Source of the DNA: Aphelocoma coerulescens
Lineage: Eukaryota; Chordata; Aves; Passeriformes; Corvidae
Direction of reading: 5' to 3'
DNA length: 64,000 nt
Assembly (NCBI RefSeq): GCF_041296385.1
Contig: NC_091020.1
Span: 34,359,001 to 34,423,000 of the forward strand
The notes under the pieces were generated by a model, which saw only the letters and a program-made list of their open reading frames with translations, ran no database searches and was not told the DNA's origin. Both the position numbers and the translations under genes were made by a program. Below, piece after piece: positions 48,802 through 61,294 of this stretch; positions within the stretch are counted from its first letter, which is position 1, and each line of letters starts with the position of its first letter.

Positions 48802-50095
48802 CTGAAAAGCAGCGTTAGCAGGTTCTGACAGCTTGTTAAAAGCCGTGACCAAAGGCAGGGTGATGCACATCGATCACCCACGACAGGGACCTTGTGGGGC
48901 TTGGCCTGGGCTGGCCCTTGGCCGTGTCTCTGAGGTGGGTGGGTCATGTGGCCCCCAGTGGGACCCTTCAGACGTTCCTTCAGCTGCCCAAGGGATGGAA
49001 ATGTTGGCCACTCACTAAAAATAAACACAGTTCTGTCCTGCGACTCTGTCCTCCCACGGTTCAAGTCTGACTTCATGTTTAACATGGATTTTCCAGCATT
49101 TACAATCCAATTTCTTGCCAGATAATGGAAGTAAAGGCCCAAAGCAGTGGAGCAAGTAGAAGGTACAGTCCACAGTGGGGAAATATCATATTCCATCCTT
49201 GGGATGCTCTAGCATGAACCATGACTTTGAACTCTGAGTCCCACAGATTTGTATTTCCAAGTGTAATTCCCATCCATGAGCAGAGCCCAAGATTTACATT
49301 TCATTAATAATCCTAAAGTATCCTTTTCATATGTGGCACATGGTGGAAATATATAACTCTGGAGATTACCTGGCCCAGCCTCCTGCTGAAAGAAGGGCCT
49401 TAGATTAAGTTATCCAGGTCCCTGTAAAGCCAAGTCTCGAATAGTTGAATTTGGACATGAAATAATATGAGTAATACAGTAAGTAGAGTCATCATTACTT
49501 CAGTGAAGTCACACAAAAGATTAGGAAAAAGACACTCCAAAGAGGCCATGACTCAACTGGGCCTATAGGAAACAGCAAACCCAGCCCCAGCACCTGTAAA
49601 GCAGAGAAATATTTGGGTGCTCATTCCAACTCAGATCCTAATAAAGCAACCTATACATCCTGGAAACTGCATTTACAGATTTCATACAGAGAAGTGTAGC
49701 CTTGAAAGTAATTTTTCTCTTTTTTTTTTTTCTAGCATAGTGATGTTATTACCACTTGTATTTCTGCTGGCAGGAAGCTCTTGCCTACAGCTGCAAACCA
49801 ATATAAGCTCCAGCTTTCTGGGTCATCAGAAATGTAATGGACAAAGTGCTCTCCACAGTTCCCTCATCTGTAAGATAACTGTGTTAAAGCACAAACACTG
49901 TGTCAAAACTTGCTCACTGTCCCTTCTTTGCTGGTTCTCCCTTCTTTTGAAACACTTCATTTCACAAACATTTCGTTGCACAAACATGGAGCAGAGCAAA
50001 GCTTAACGGGAACAGATTTGAATTAGTGAATGGCAGGGAAAAAATATCCAAAATAACTGGGAATCTAGAATGGCCTAAAAGTTCTTCTCCAAAAG

Positions 50096-50238
50096 GGTTG
50101 TCCAGTCCTAGAGGGATTCAAAAGCCCTTTGGATGTGGCACTTGGGGACATGGGTCAGTGGTGGCCTTGGCAGTGCTGGGGGCTGGTTGGACTGGATGAT
50201 CTTAAAGGTCTTTTCCACCCTAAGTAATTCTGCGATTA
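50096..50238 (+). mobile_element. CR1 LINE 3' end
   Basis: GTGGCACTTGGGGACATGGG, GTGGCCTTGGCAGTGCTGGG, GACTGGATGATCTTAAAGGT and TTCCACCCTAAGTAATTCTG. Confidence 0.9.
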
Positions 50239-52164
50239 ATAATCTCATACCAATAACTTCTCCTCACTTCACCCATTCCAGAACTAAAAAAGACTCACTT
50301 TTCCATTTCTCCCAGGTTAAAATAACCCCAATTTCCTCTCATTTTAGGGAGCAATATGGACATCCCATGCTTTTACCAGGTTTCTCATGATTTGTCCCAT
50401 TGAATGGTTGATGGCTGTGCAAGAGATCATTACTTGGGTGATCCTGCTGGGAAGGGCCGTTGTTTTGGGGCATTCTTCTGGTTGTTTATACAAATTTCAC
50501 ACAGGAAAGTTGTAGTAAGCTGATAATCACCTCCTTATACGTTACAAAGGGGCTGAGCAAGAGAAATGTATATCTTTACATTCTACATTATCGCCCACAC
50601 AAAAGGCGGAAGCAGTTAAAAAGGTAACACTTCCCATGTTTATTTATACCTATAGTCTAGTGTACACAAATGCTGGAAGTCCTTTATCACAAACCAGTAT
50701 TTCTCAGCTCCTTACCTCACCAGCTTCCTCCTTTCAGTAAAACTATGGAACCATGAGCAGCCTCCCAATTCACTTTCTAATTATTTCTAGTAAAAGTAGT
50801 TCTTCCATGCCACCCACCATGGCATCACTAAGCCCAGGGAAGGCTCAGTTTTAAACCTGGTTTATCACAGAGAAACCTTACATGGTGTTGAACAAAGCCT
50901 TGAATACGTAACGCTCCCTATGGAATGATACTCCCTGATATTTCAAATGTGTGCAATGAAATGCTTCATTTGCTGGTGCCATCCCTTTATATTTCTACCC
51001 CCAAGCCCTTAGCACTGGTTGGCATCTTCCCTCTCCTGCTCCCCACTGTGCCTTCTCCCCTCCAACACCACACAGGCTGGATTATGCTTAGGAAAATAGA
51101 GGAATATTTTCTCTCAGGCTCTGCCCCTGCCCTCTGGAGTTGCAGGAACAATCCCATTGACTTCAGGCATGGAAAAAGGGAGAGCAGCAGTGGCTGCAAG
51201 GAGTTTGCACCTTGCCCAGCCCTTGAGGCAGCATGAGGCTTCTCATCTTTCTGTTTCCTTCCACTTGCACAGTGGGAAGATGAAGGTACAAAGGAACCTT
51301 AGGAAGTGGCTCATGTTCATACACTGACCCTTAGATCAAAAAGGCCATAAAAGAACAGGGTAATTGCAATTAAATGTAGCCCAAGGTCGCAGGATACAGA
51401 GGGGGCAAGTTTTAATCTTTGTGCTCTTGGTAAAAAAACAGACTCTCACTGACAATCTTCCCATCCACCTTCCCTTCCTGGAAAGTCAATAAACTCAGCT
51501 GTGGTTATCCAAGTGTGCTGGAAAATCCCAGTGCAGCAGGAGCTGCACCACTCTGGGCAGGGAGCAATCCCCACAGCCCCTCTCCCTTCCCCAGGAGCAA
51601 CAATGCAAAGAGCATTTTATGATTGTAAAATGCTTGGAAAGGTTGGAAACAAATGTGTACAAGATTTTCAAACCTTTTACCTGGTTCCATTAGATATAAA
51701 AGCCTGGGCTTATTACTGTAGCCTTCTAAATAAAAGCTGAAAAGAAGATCATTTTTAATTGCAAGGAGCACAAAACCAAGCTCAGTGCAGTCATCTCCTT
51801 CTTAATTTCACACCTTGAAATTCAGCCCTTATTCAAAGAAAAACCTAATTATTTTCAGGGGATAAGCACTTGCAGGTTGCTGGGAGAATAGAAAAAAATA
51901 CTGTTATAAATGGTTAAAAAAAGAGGTTGAATGCAGAAAACACAGGGGGATTTTTCTCTCTCAGGTGATGAGCAGCACGCATCAGCAGCACGGCAAATAT
52001 TCATGGCAGTGCTGGAGCTGGAAACCTCTGGGTTGTGCTCTAACTCCCTGTGCCCTCTGCAGAAGCAAGGATTGCTGTTATCTGCTCTCACAAAATCACT
52101 GTGGTGGGGCTGCTCCAGCCTGGACCTCTGCTTCACCAGCCTGAGGTTTCTAGAAATGACTTAC

Positions 52165-53233
52165 CTGCCTCAGCACTTGAATTAGGAATTTGGAGAGAAA
52201 ACACAGTGTGGTGGCTGCCAGGCTGCTCATCCTCTTCCTTTGTTGCTACTGTGTTGTGAGGTCCTCTGGGAATATCCACAAATGCTGCAAGTCCCGAGGC
52301 AAAGACACTTTGCAAAGGGTATTTACTACCCAAATGTCCTTCCTTTGTGTTCTCCTTCTTAATTACCTTATTTCCCGTGAAGTCTGCACCCAGGTGTGAT
52401 CTGACTGGAGCCCTGCTTGCTCCTGGGAGTTTCCTTGGAGCTCTCTCCTCCATGGGCTCTCCATTAGCTATGCCATCTACTCCATCTGCTGTTAATCCGG
52501 ACAAACTGCACTTCAGGCTGAAGGACAACGTGGATCTGTACATTTTTTGGCATTTCACTCGAGGTTGGTCAATGCACACATTGAGTGACTTGTCTAAGTA
52601 ATAGATGGTGTTTGGGCATGGCTGAGACACCTGGAGCTGGATGCAGGAGATGAATGAAGGTGGCACTTTCTCCCTCCCATCAATGCTTTGAAGACCCACC
52701 CTGTACTCCTTGATTCCAGGGTCAAAAAGCTGCTTTTGGGGCTCTTCACCTAATTTTGAGCAAGACTTGGAAACCTTTAAGGGAGGTTGGTTTGAGTGGG
52801 CTGGGGGAGGCCAGCACCCAAGGGCAGCAGGGACTTTGTTGGATGTGGAGGACACGGTGTTGGGCTCTTGCCCAGCCCCAGGGCCACGTGCCTGGTCTTC
52901 TCCAGAGCCCACAGGAACACGCCTGGCTGTGACAGTGATGTAGGCAAAGCCTCTCTGCTGGCTTGGACACTGGTTTGGACTGGGAGAGTCTGATGGTGAC
53001 ATGGTGTCTTCTAAGGATGCCTGGATCTCTAATCCGCTGGGAAGCACCAAAAATGTTCTGCTAACAATGGCTGAGCCGTGGTTGGGCAAAGATGGCTTCG
53101 TGTGACAAGCTGTGGGCTGGGGGATCAGGGCCTGCATAGGCAGAGAGGGCTGGTTTCCTTTGGGTTTATGCTCATCAATCTGTGCAGTGATTACTGGTGA
53201 AATCAATGTTGTATTTTGGGAAGGCAGAGATTC
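52165..53233 (-). CDS. C10orf90: C10orf90 (FATS) large central exon
   Basis: This 1,069-nt exon is entirely open: 356 codons plus one base. The acceptor is CTTTTCATTTGCAG|GAA and the donor is GCAG|GTAAGT, an ideal site. It carries RGFAYITVTARRV, close to the GF-SITITARRV segment I recall from mammalian C10orf90, and further on LTADGVDGIANGEP. The chain is serine/proline-rich with no obvious folded domain. C10orf90 encodes FATS, described in the literature as a DNA-damage-responsive protein linked to p53/p21 regulation and ubiquitination, with a centrosome-type ALMS region at its C-terminus. The exon ends in phase 1 and its last G joins GA of the 38146-37869 exon to make glycine. An in-frame ATG 39 bases upstream of the acceptor extends the open frame but lies in the splice-site region and is probably not coding. 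Confidence 0.9.
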
Positions 53234-54439
53234 CTGCAAATGAAAAGATTCCCAGTTATCACCATAATCCATTATCCTGTGTGCAACTGTTTCTCAGCCA
53301 CCATCTATCTCAGCAGACAGTTTTGTTCAAGATCTCTTGTAAACTTTCCATTCATATTAACTTTTTTGTCATTTAAAAATGCATGCTCTTGAAATGAGCT
53401 CTGAATAGTCTGGGAGGCCTCAATGAAAACTTTATCACTCTGGTGAAGGAAAAAATATTAAAATTTAAAACCTGTATTCCATAGTATTACTGTGAGTATT
53501 TAACCCATCCCCACGGATGGGATTGGTGGGTGTTTAAAAGTGGGCATGGCAAAGACAGTTGCCAGTTTCAGACTATAAACTCCTCTTTCACCACGATCTG
53601 CTGGAATTTAAAATGCATTTAAGTCTATTATGGATCACTGGCCTGTAACATCACATGCTGCAGAGGACATGGGGGCACCAGGGGCATGACAGCTCTACAA
53701 CCTCACCAGTTATAGGCATGAAAAATCTTCTCCCAGAAAAGTGATACAGTTACCCACAAGGGCTCTGGGTACTATTTTAATTAATTAGTCCCCTCTTTCT
53801 TATGATTCCTTGGTGACACCTGCCAATGATGTACAAACACATATGTCCAAGATTGATTGACAGTGGCCCAGAGACTGACAGTGGGCCAGATTAATTTTTC
53901 CATCCATGTCAGGAAACATCCATCTTGATAGACCACACCTTACTTCCCTCGAGGTGACAAAGGAGGTGCTCTTAAGTTCCAGCTCTCTGACAAAGAGTAA
54001 ACCCGAGTTTAAAGCCTCCTGCTATTATTATCCACCCAGCTGGGCACGTAAGTCCCATGCAATAAAGCATCTGGCCTAATCTCACTGCTGCTGTAAATTG
54101 GCTGATTAGATTGCTCCTGCCCTGTGTTCCCAGATCTCTTGATCCTAATAGAAATACAAGAAATCCCAAACCCAACACTGAACTGGCGTGCAGAATCTGA
54201 GGATTAGAGCTTCCCAGGGAAAGCTCATTCCATGTCTAGGTGCCACTGACTCCTGCTTGTTGGGAGGAGGAGAGACCCCAGTCCCATCTGGGTGTCTATG
54301 AAGCGATAATCAATGCCAGGATTCAACAAGAGCTTCATAAAACCCAATCTTGTTCTTCCCCCAGGGAGAGAGTGACAGCATTGTGACCTCCCTGGTGCCA
54401 TGGTCACCCTTCTCAGAGCTTGGGTGACACTGCACCGAA

Positions 54440-54496
54440 GCCCATGGGGAGATGATCTTTAAGGACCCTTCCAACTCAAACCACTCCATGATTCTG
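54440..54496 (+). mobile_element. Very short CR1 3' end
   Basis: GAGATGATCTTTAAGGACCC, TTCCAACTCAAACCACTCCA and TGATTCT: only the last 57 or so bases of a CR1. Confidence 0.82.
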
Positions 54497-57400
54497 AGCT
54501 CCTATGAAACCATCCTTGTGTTCCTCCTCCATGCAGGAAAACACCACCAGAAACAGTTCCTTTGTATCTCTTGGGAAGGAGCCTACTGGGAACCCAAATG
54601 GGCAGAGGCAGATCAAGAGTTTATTAACGAGGTGAAATGCCAGATACATTTTATCAACTCTTTAAGCCAGCTGCCTGTGGTTTTGACAATTCAATAATTT
54701 CACAGCCCCAGGGAAAGCATTTTCTTCCTCCTCTGTTTCTTTCATGTTTTGTAACAACATTTGCCTCATATTTTCTTCACTCCATTTACTTCTACCTACA
54801 GGTTTAAGACCTTTGCATGCCTTCCAAAACTCTCAACTTCCCCCAGATTTCCACAAGGCACCAAAGAAGAATGTTCCTTGAGAGACTTTATTTTGGATGC
54901 ATCTCTCATGCTCCAGTAGTTAATTTGACATTTTTTTCTTTTGTTGAGGGCTGCACAGATGGAGACATCCTGCAAGAGTCCAAAGGCATGTCAGAAATGC
55001 TCCTGATTAGCTACAAACTCGTGCACCAATATTTTAAATAATTTACTTCTCCTTTTTCTGCTTGAATATATGTATTACTTCGTCCTCTCAATCTTTAGCA
55101 AAGAAATGGATCTTTAAGGTTTGCCCAGCTCATCCTGTGCTCGTTGGGAGCTTTCAAGCTTCACTGCATCTTGTGAAAAAAACACACACACAAAGTAATT
55201 GTGGTGAGCTGAAAACCTCAGGCTTTATCTCGAGGACATGTCAGGCAGAGTGTACTGATGTTTGGGATACTGCTTGATTTAGTCTCGTGGGGGGTTTTTT
55301 ACAACTTCTTTTCCCAACAAAACATGCAATCTTTTCCCCCTCACCAAGAGCACGCAGAATCACGACACTTAGCCACCATTTTATTTGGCTTTTCTGCTGC
55401 CTAAGCTAAGCTTAGCTAAACAAAACCAAGTCCAAATATACTGCTCAGCAATCAGTGATTGTTTTTTAAACCTTCTTGCATTCTTCTGACTGCTCTCCCA
55501 ACAGAATGTATTTATTTTACCTTGGTAGGGCTCAATCTTCCCCACGCACCACTCTCCCGCCGAAGGCCTGTGCATGTCCTCTGACCATCAGAGCCCCAGT
55601 GCTTTTGTGTCACCCCTGGGGAAAAAGACAGAGGAAGGAACATTATTTTCAGTGTTCTGGAGGAGATGAGTCAGAAAATGTGCTTTTAAATGGAGTGCAG
55701 CAGGAGGGAAAGAGTCCTGGAAATGATCTGATTGCCCTGGGATCTGTTTCTCCCCCTCCACAGAAGAGGCACTTGAAACCCTCTGGATCCTGTTGCAAGG
55801 ATTTTGACAGTCCCATACTGTGTCCAGGGCTGATCCAAAGTTTCACCATCTCTGATTTTGATTTCCATGGTTTCAGGCACGACTGTGGAGGGACCGGGGA
55901 AGCCGGGAAATGTGGATTTCAACAAATGCCCCTTTTGTGCTCAGTGCAGAATGGGGAGCAGAGACAGCCCAGCAACGAGCTGGATTTCACTGGCACTAAG
56001 TCACCTTCCCGTTTAAAGAGCTGCAGTGAATCCAAACCACGTCCACAAATTCTATTACATCACAACATTCCTAGTTCAGTGATAACTGTTCCACCAGCAC
56101 CTCAACCTCTGCTTTTGTCAGGGGTTGTTTTGTGCGAGCACTATTCTCTCTCTGCAGTTTTTACATCGAGCTAATTTCCATTTAACACAGTCTGGGCTAT
56201 TGCACTGATGCATTACGTCTGCTGTCAACTGCTTTGCCAGAAATTACGTTACTTTCTAGTTTGTATTAAGCATCCAAAATTAATTTTCAGAAGTTCTCCA
56301 TTTGGACTGAAATCTCTTGACGTTCCTGGCTGTTGTTTTACAGCAACATGTCACACCACTGGTAAGACCTTTTGTATTATTTTTCTTCCACCCAGGCAGG
56401 CTGCCACAGGAGAAAATTTTTTGCTAAGCAGAATTTCAGTTTGTGTGTTGCATTATATCAACACAGGAATATAAATCAGCTCCCCTTTAGGAACTGTTTA
56501 TTAAAGCATGCCCACCACAACAGAATTCATCTCTTTGGGTGAAGGGGAAGAGGAGGGAGATATCAGTTCTATCCCTCAAGAAATCTTTGTTCCCACCGCA
56601 ACATTTAGAGGATGTTTGAAGAGCTTTTTGTTTTAATAAAATACACTAAAATATACTTTAACACTTCCTTAGCATAACTCCAAGATGCCAATGCCACAGC
56701 GTACATCCATAGCTGGCATGAAGGAAGAGATTTGTTTTTGTCATTGAGCAACAGAGAGTCCAGAGCCACAGAGCAAACATTAGCCACAGTGTGGGAAAAA
56801 CAGAGAATCCAGAAAATAGCCAGAGCAGAGGGCCCACTCCATGGTTTTTGGCAAAGGAATAATGCTGGGTTGCAATGAGTGCAAAGGCAGGGAACCTGGT
56901 CTAGCACTGGAAACTGCTGGCACCAAACACAGGTGAGATGCCCTCGGAGCCAGCTCCTCACCCTGTCGTGGAGCACAGTGAGGAGGACAAAACCAAAGGA
57001 CAAAATCCTTCTCTGCTGCTGGGGAAGCCTCATGGAAAGGTTATTTTCAGTGTGTCAGTGCTGTGGTGAGTTACACGTGGGCACTTTCATGACGAAGAGT
57101 AGCCACGTGTGCTGTATTATTTATTTCTTAAAACAACTAAATAGGGAATAACTTACAGAGGGGGATAAAGAAGAAATTCTTGGGTTGAGTGAGACATTAA
57201 TAGAAATTTGATAAAAAATCCCTATGTAATTAAAGCAACAGCTTCCACTAATTTATCGATATTTTCCTGAAATGCTTTGGAGTAAGAACCCCACAGTTGT
57301 CTCAGATCAAGCAAGAAACTACAACGGGAGATCATCAACTTGTGAATGTCAACCAGTGCACAAGGGAATCCAGAGGCTGACCGGGGATAAATCAGATCCA

Positions 57401-58789
57401 ACAGGCTTCTTCTTCCATGAAATTCATTCAGATGCTTTTCCAGCACCAGAGAAAGACTGAGGACTACAGGGCCAAAGAACAAGTTGTCAAAGTCCACACT
57501 GCAGGTTACACATAACAGGTAAATTATTCTTATCCAAGGAACCTCCTGTGATTAGCAATAATCTGTGGGTAGAACCCTCCAATTTTCCACAGACCCCTGG
57601 AAATAGACTGGTAAATTCTTGCCTAACTTTAAAAAGTAGCTGTTTCTGGAGCAGGAGAGACAAGAAGAATTGAGGTGAGAAGAAGAAAAGGAAATACTTA
57701 TATTCTTTGCTAAATTCTCCACAGTGGAGTTTTGCATTGTCTTTTGTACCCTATGCTGTGCAAGGACATTCTCATATTGCTATAGGAATCCTATAGCTGG
57801 AAACCACTCAGACTTTTGGCCAGTCCTTGAATGTATTTGCTGAGACAGATTAAATGGCATTGGTGGCAAAGGCACTGGCATTTATCATGGTGTTATTAAA
57901 TCCATTGCTGGAAGCTTCGCGTTTGTTAATTCATGTTGAGAGAACAAGCAAAAAAAAACCAAAAAAAAACCCCCAAACCTTTGAAAAGAGCTTGAACCTG
58001 TGTTTGTAATGAAGGCAGTACAGGCTTCAGCTGAGATGTGTCACACAGCGAGTATTCAAATTCTCATTGCTGACAAAACACATTGTGCTGGAACCCTTGT
58101 TACACAACAGAATGCAAAGTTCACTTTTCCCCTCATGCAAAAGCATGAAAGAAATGGCATTTCAAGTACTTTCCACCTCTGTGGGGAGCAGGAGAAACTT
58201 ATTTCTCTCCAAGTTGAAATCCCGAGGATTGGTTTAACCTCCCCAGGCCTTCCCACCACCATCCAGCTCTCCAGCTTAAAAATGGGAGATGCCATGAGGA
58301 ACAGAGGAGCGACTGCTGGCACATGACCTCTGTCCTATGTCATCTTCACTCTTTTTAATTTTTCCCCTCACAAATCCTGTTTGTTGAAGCAAATGCTACG
58401 CTCCTTGGCAAGGCATCTGGACATCCGGCTACAGCCCAGGGTTTTCCTAATTACGGAATGCAGCTGGAACTGATTCCCCCAGCCTCGAGTGCTTGGATCC
58501 TGCCTTGGGCCAACTGGCAGCCGCCTCAGATAATGATTCAGAAAAGATGGACTCGTAAATCAGCTGCTGAAGCCCAGACCGATGGCAAAGGTGAGGGTGC
58601 TGCTGAGGAATCGCGGCCCGGGAATGTTTGGCAGGCCCGGAACAGCCCCACACGGAGCCAGCTTAGGTTTTGTGCAAAATTTGGGACTCACATAAAAGAC
58701 ATGGAAAATGCTGGTTTCCCAGTGGTCCAGGTCTTTGCTACACACATGCCAGGTTGGGGGACACTGTTTGATGGTGAACCAGCTGTGAG

Positions 58790-59250
58790 AAAGACATGGA
58801 GGGGCTGGAGCACGTCCAGGGCAGGGAACGGAGCTGGAAAGGGGCTGGAGCCCCAGGAGCGGCTGAGGGAGCTGGGAAAGGGGCTCAGGCTGGAGCAAAG
58901 GAGGCTCAGGGGGGACCTTGTGGCTCTGCACAAGTCCCTGACAGGAGGGGGCAGCCGGGGGGGTCGGGCTCTGCTCCCAGGGAACAGGGACAGGAGAGAG
59001 GGAATGGCATCAAGGTGTGCCAGGGGAGGTTTAGGTTGGATATTGGGGCAAATTTCTCCACCAAAAGGGTTTTCAAGAATGGGAACAGGCTGCCTGGGGA
59101 AGCAGCAGTATCACCATCCCTGGAAGCGTTCAGAAATCTTCTGGATGTGGCACTTGGGGATGTGGGTTAGGGGTGACCTTGGCAGTGCAGGGGGAATGGG
59201 TGGACTCAATGATCTTAGAGAGCTTTTCCAACTTCAAGCATTGTATGATT
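58790..59250 (+). mobile_element. CR1 LINE, long 3' fragment (inverted partner of 47.6 kb copy)
   Basis: From GGGCTGGAGCACGTCCAGGG through AGGAGGCTCAGGGGGGACCT and GGTTTAGGTTGGATATTGGG to the tail GCTTTTCCAACTTCAAGCAT. In one frame it retains ORF2 C-terminal remnants (QGRFRLDIGANFSTKRVF, then PSLEAFRNLLDVALGDV). Confidence 0.93.
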
Positions 59251-60360
59251 GACACCAGACAGAGCTGGAATGACTTTAGACCACTGGCCCTGGCCTCATC
59301 CCCCGTTTTTGTCAGCAAAGTTGCATATTTTAGTCACTCACTGTTCATACTCTGACAAATCTCAAATGTGTGTCAGCACTTCTGGTCTCCCCTGCTCTGC
59401 TCCAAGCCCTGCTCGCTCTGCACTGGCCACATCCCCTGTCCCCTCTGAGCCACCAGCATCACCTCATAGTGAACTCCTCTGAACTTCCAGGGACCTCCAG
59501 TGCTTCCCTGAAAACGCCATAAAACAGCACTGCAGAACACAGACTGGTATAAAAAGAGGAAAACTTCTCCACTTTACAAACAAAATTATCTTTTTTGTTG
59601 ATCTTTGCCCAACATCCACGAGACCGGTGAGGGGAGTTGGGCTTCCTCCCATGTCCATGGCAGCCAGGATCCCTACAGCGCTCAAAAATTCCCCAAATTC
59701 CCTGCTTAGCACCTGGGAGCTAAAGGACACTGATGGCTTGGCTGCAGGGTCAGGCATCAGAGCCATCACTGCTAACACAGGGTCTCACTTAAACATTTTT
59801 TTTTTAAGGCCTTTTCTTCCTTCTATGTATTATTCTCACTGGAGGAAGTAATTCATACTCGATTCTGTTTAAAACATTAAAAATGTTTAAATTTCCTTGT
59901 GGCTTTTTTAATTCAAATACCTGCAGAAGCCTTGAGGAAAAGAAGTGTTATCATGAAAGATTCATCACTCTCCTTTCTCAGTAAGGGCTGGGAGAGATCA
60001 GCATTTGCTCCCTCAGATCTGAGTCATCCAGAAAAACCATCCGGACATTACGGATACGTCGGAGATGAAAGCCAAGCTGGAATGAACACTGGAACCAAAC
60101 CCACGTCTTCTGGTCTCCATGTGTCATAAAGGAAGGATATCATAGAACTGCAGAGCCTGGTGTCATCTAAAATAAGACTGAGCAGTGAAGGTAAAGTTCA
60201 CATTCCTGCTATTAAAAGGAGAGACAGGAATGCTGAAAATTCCACCGTTTATCAGAGTCCTTGCTGATATTACATTGACTTATAGGGAATTTACCAAAAA
60301 ATGTTGTGTTTAGTCATTAGTGGAGAGAGTGATGCATCTCCAAAAGCCTCGGCACAGGCA

Positions 60361-60530
60361 CAGGGAATGGTTTGGGTTGGAAGGGACCTCAAGATCATCT
60401 TGTTCCAACCCCTGCCATGGGCAGGGACACCTTCCACTGTCCCAGGTTGCTCCAAGCCCCATCCAATCTGGCCTTGGACACTTCCAATGATCCAGGGGCA
60501 GCCACAGCTTCTCTTGTTGTCCTTCACGGA
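60361..60530 (-). mobile_element. CR1 LINE 3' fragment
   Basis: GGAATGGTTTGGGTTGGAAG, CCATGGGCAGGGACACCTTC, CAAGCCCCATCCAATCTGGC and CAGGGGCAGCCACAGCTTCT. Confidence 0.92.
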
Positions 60531-61150
60531 CATTCTCCTGAGCCTCCAGAAGTGATGTTAAATTCAAGGGAGAGGGGAGGGGTTACGTTAACAATCTCTG
60601 CAGGATTTCAGCAACCTTGGCGTAAGGCCGGGCAGAAATTTTCACCAGGATGTTTAAGGAGCACAGGGTGCCATCCTGAGAGCTGGGACACACCTAAAAA
60701 CCACACAGGACCTGCTCATCAAGGGAGGATGACAGAGGGACAGTCCCTCAGTCCTCCTAGAGCATCTTTGCTGCACTTACAAAAGTCGCCTGCACATGGT
60801 GACAACAGGGGTCAAACAACAATGTGGGCTCAAAGGAGGGCAAAGCAGCTGCCAGCTCTTTACTTCAAACCTTTCTTGTCATGAAAAAGCCAAACCAACA
60901 CAAACAAGCACTTTGCCACAAAAGAAAGCACTTAAACACAGTGGCACCAAATGATGGTGTTTTAAGGCTGCTTTGTGGGGAAGGCTTTCAAATCAGAGCG
61001 AGCCTAACAGCCTGAAATAATTTCAGCCTGAACAGGATTCATTGTGTAAACAAAATAGAAAAAATGGGGTTTTTTTTAAGATGTCAGGATGGATTTTCTT
61101 CTGTTACAAGTGAGATTTGATAAGTGAATTATCTCTCCCTGCTTGCACAC

Positions 61151-61294
61151 CTTGGGGCTGTGCTGGCTGCCTGCAGAGATGATTACAGGATCCACCATGG
61201 AAGGGACAAATGAGTCCTGGTCTGCTATCAAAGAGCCACAAGTCATAAATCTCTCATTATCCGTGCCATTAGAAGCAAGGTGCTCATCAGGGGG
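61151..61294 (-). CDS. C10orf90: C10orf90 (FATS) internal coding exon, N-terminal region
   Basis: This exon is 144 nt, exactly 48 codons, phase 0 at both ends. The acceptor is good (TGCTCTTTCTAG|CCCCC), with a pyrimidine tract. The donor is CCCAAG|GTGTGC, weak at position +4 but with the preferred AAG before the GT and G at +5. The peptide starts PPDEHLASNGTDNERFMTCG and includes DPVIISAGSQHSPK. It joins in frame to ESLPSQN of the next exon. Assignment is inferred from strand, phase and open frame, because I cannot recall the mammalian N-terminus well enough to match it. The frame stays open past the donor for a further 24 codons, so a longer exon with a later donor cannot be excluded. Confidence 0.65.

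Larger units (their letters stand above)
38147..52164 (-). other. Largest C10orf90 intron in the window (14 kb)
   Basis: Contains CR1 fragments near 38.7, 39.05, 39.4, 44.0, 45.2, 47.9 and 50.2 kb, a 12-base G-run (40082-40093), an A-run (41324-41341) and a cryptic exon at 48750-48801. The large exon and the 278-nt exon join in phase without any intervening exon, so nothing else is required here. Confidence 0.75.
53234..61150 (-). other. C10orf90 intron upstream of the large exon
   Basis: Contains CR1 fragments near 54.5, 59.0 and 60.4 kb. The rest is unique, with no supported exon in the required phase. Confidence 0.65.

Noticed and set aside
48735..49196. 153-codon minus-strand open frame as a C10orf90 exon
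   Set aside because: The donor is good, but the phase does not fit between the large exon and the 278-nt exon, which already join in frame. Kept only as a possible cryptic or alternative exon.
58458..59252. 264-codon plus-strand open frame
   Set aside because: Most of it is the CR1 element at 58.8-59.25 kb read in a frame other than that of ORF2.
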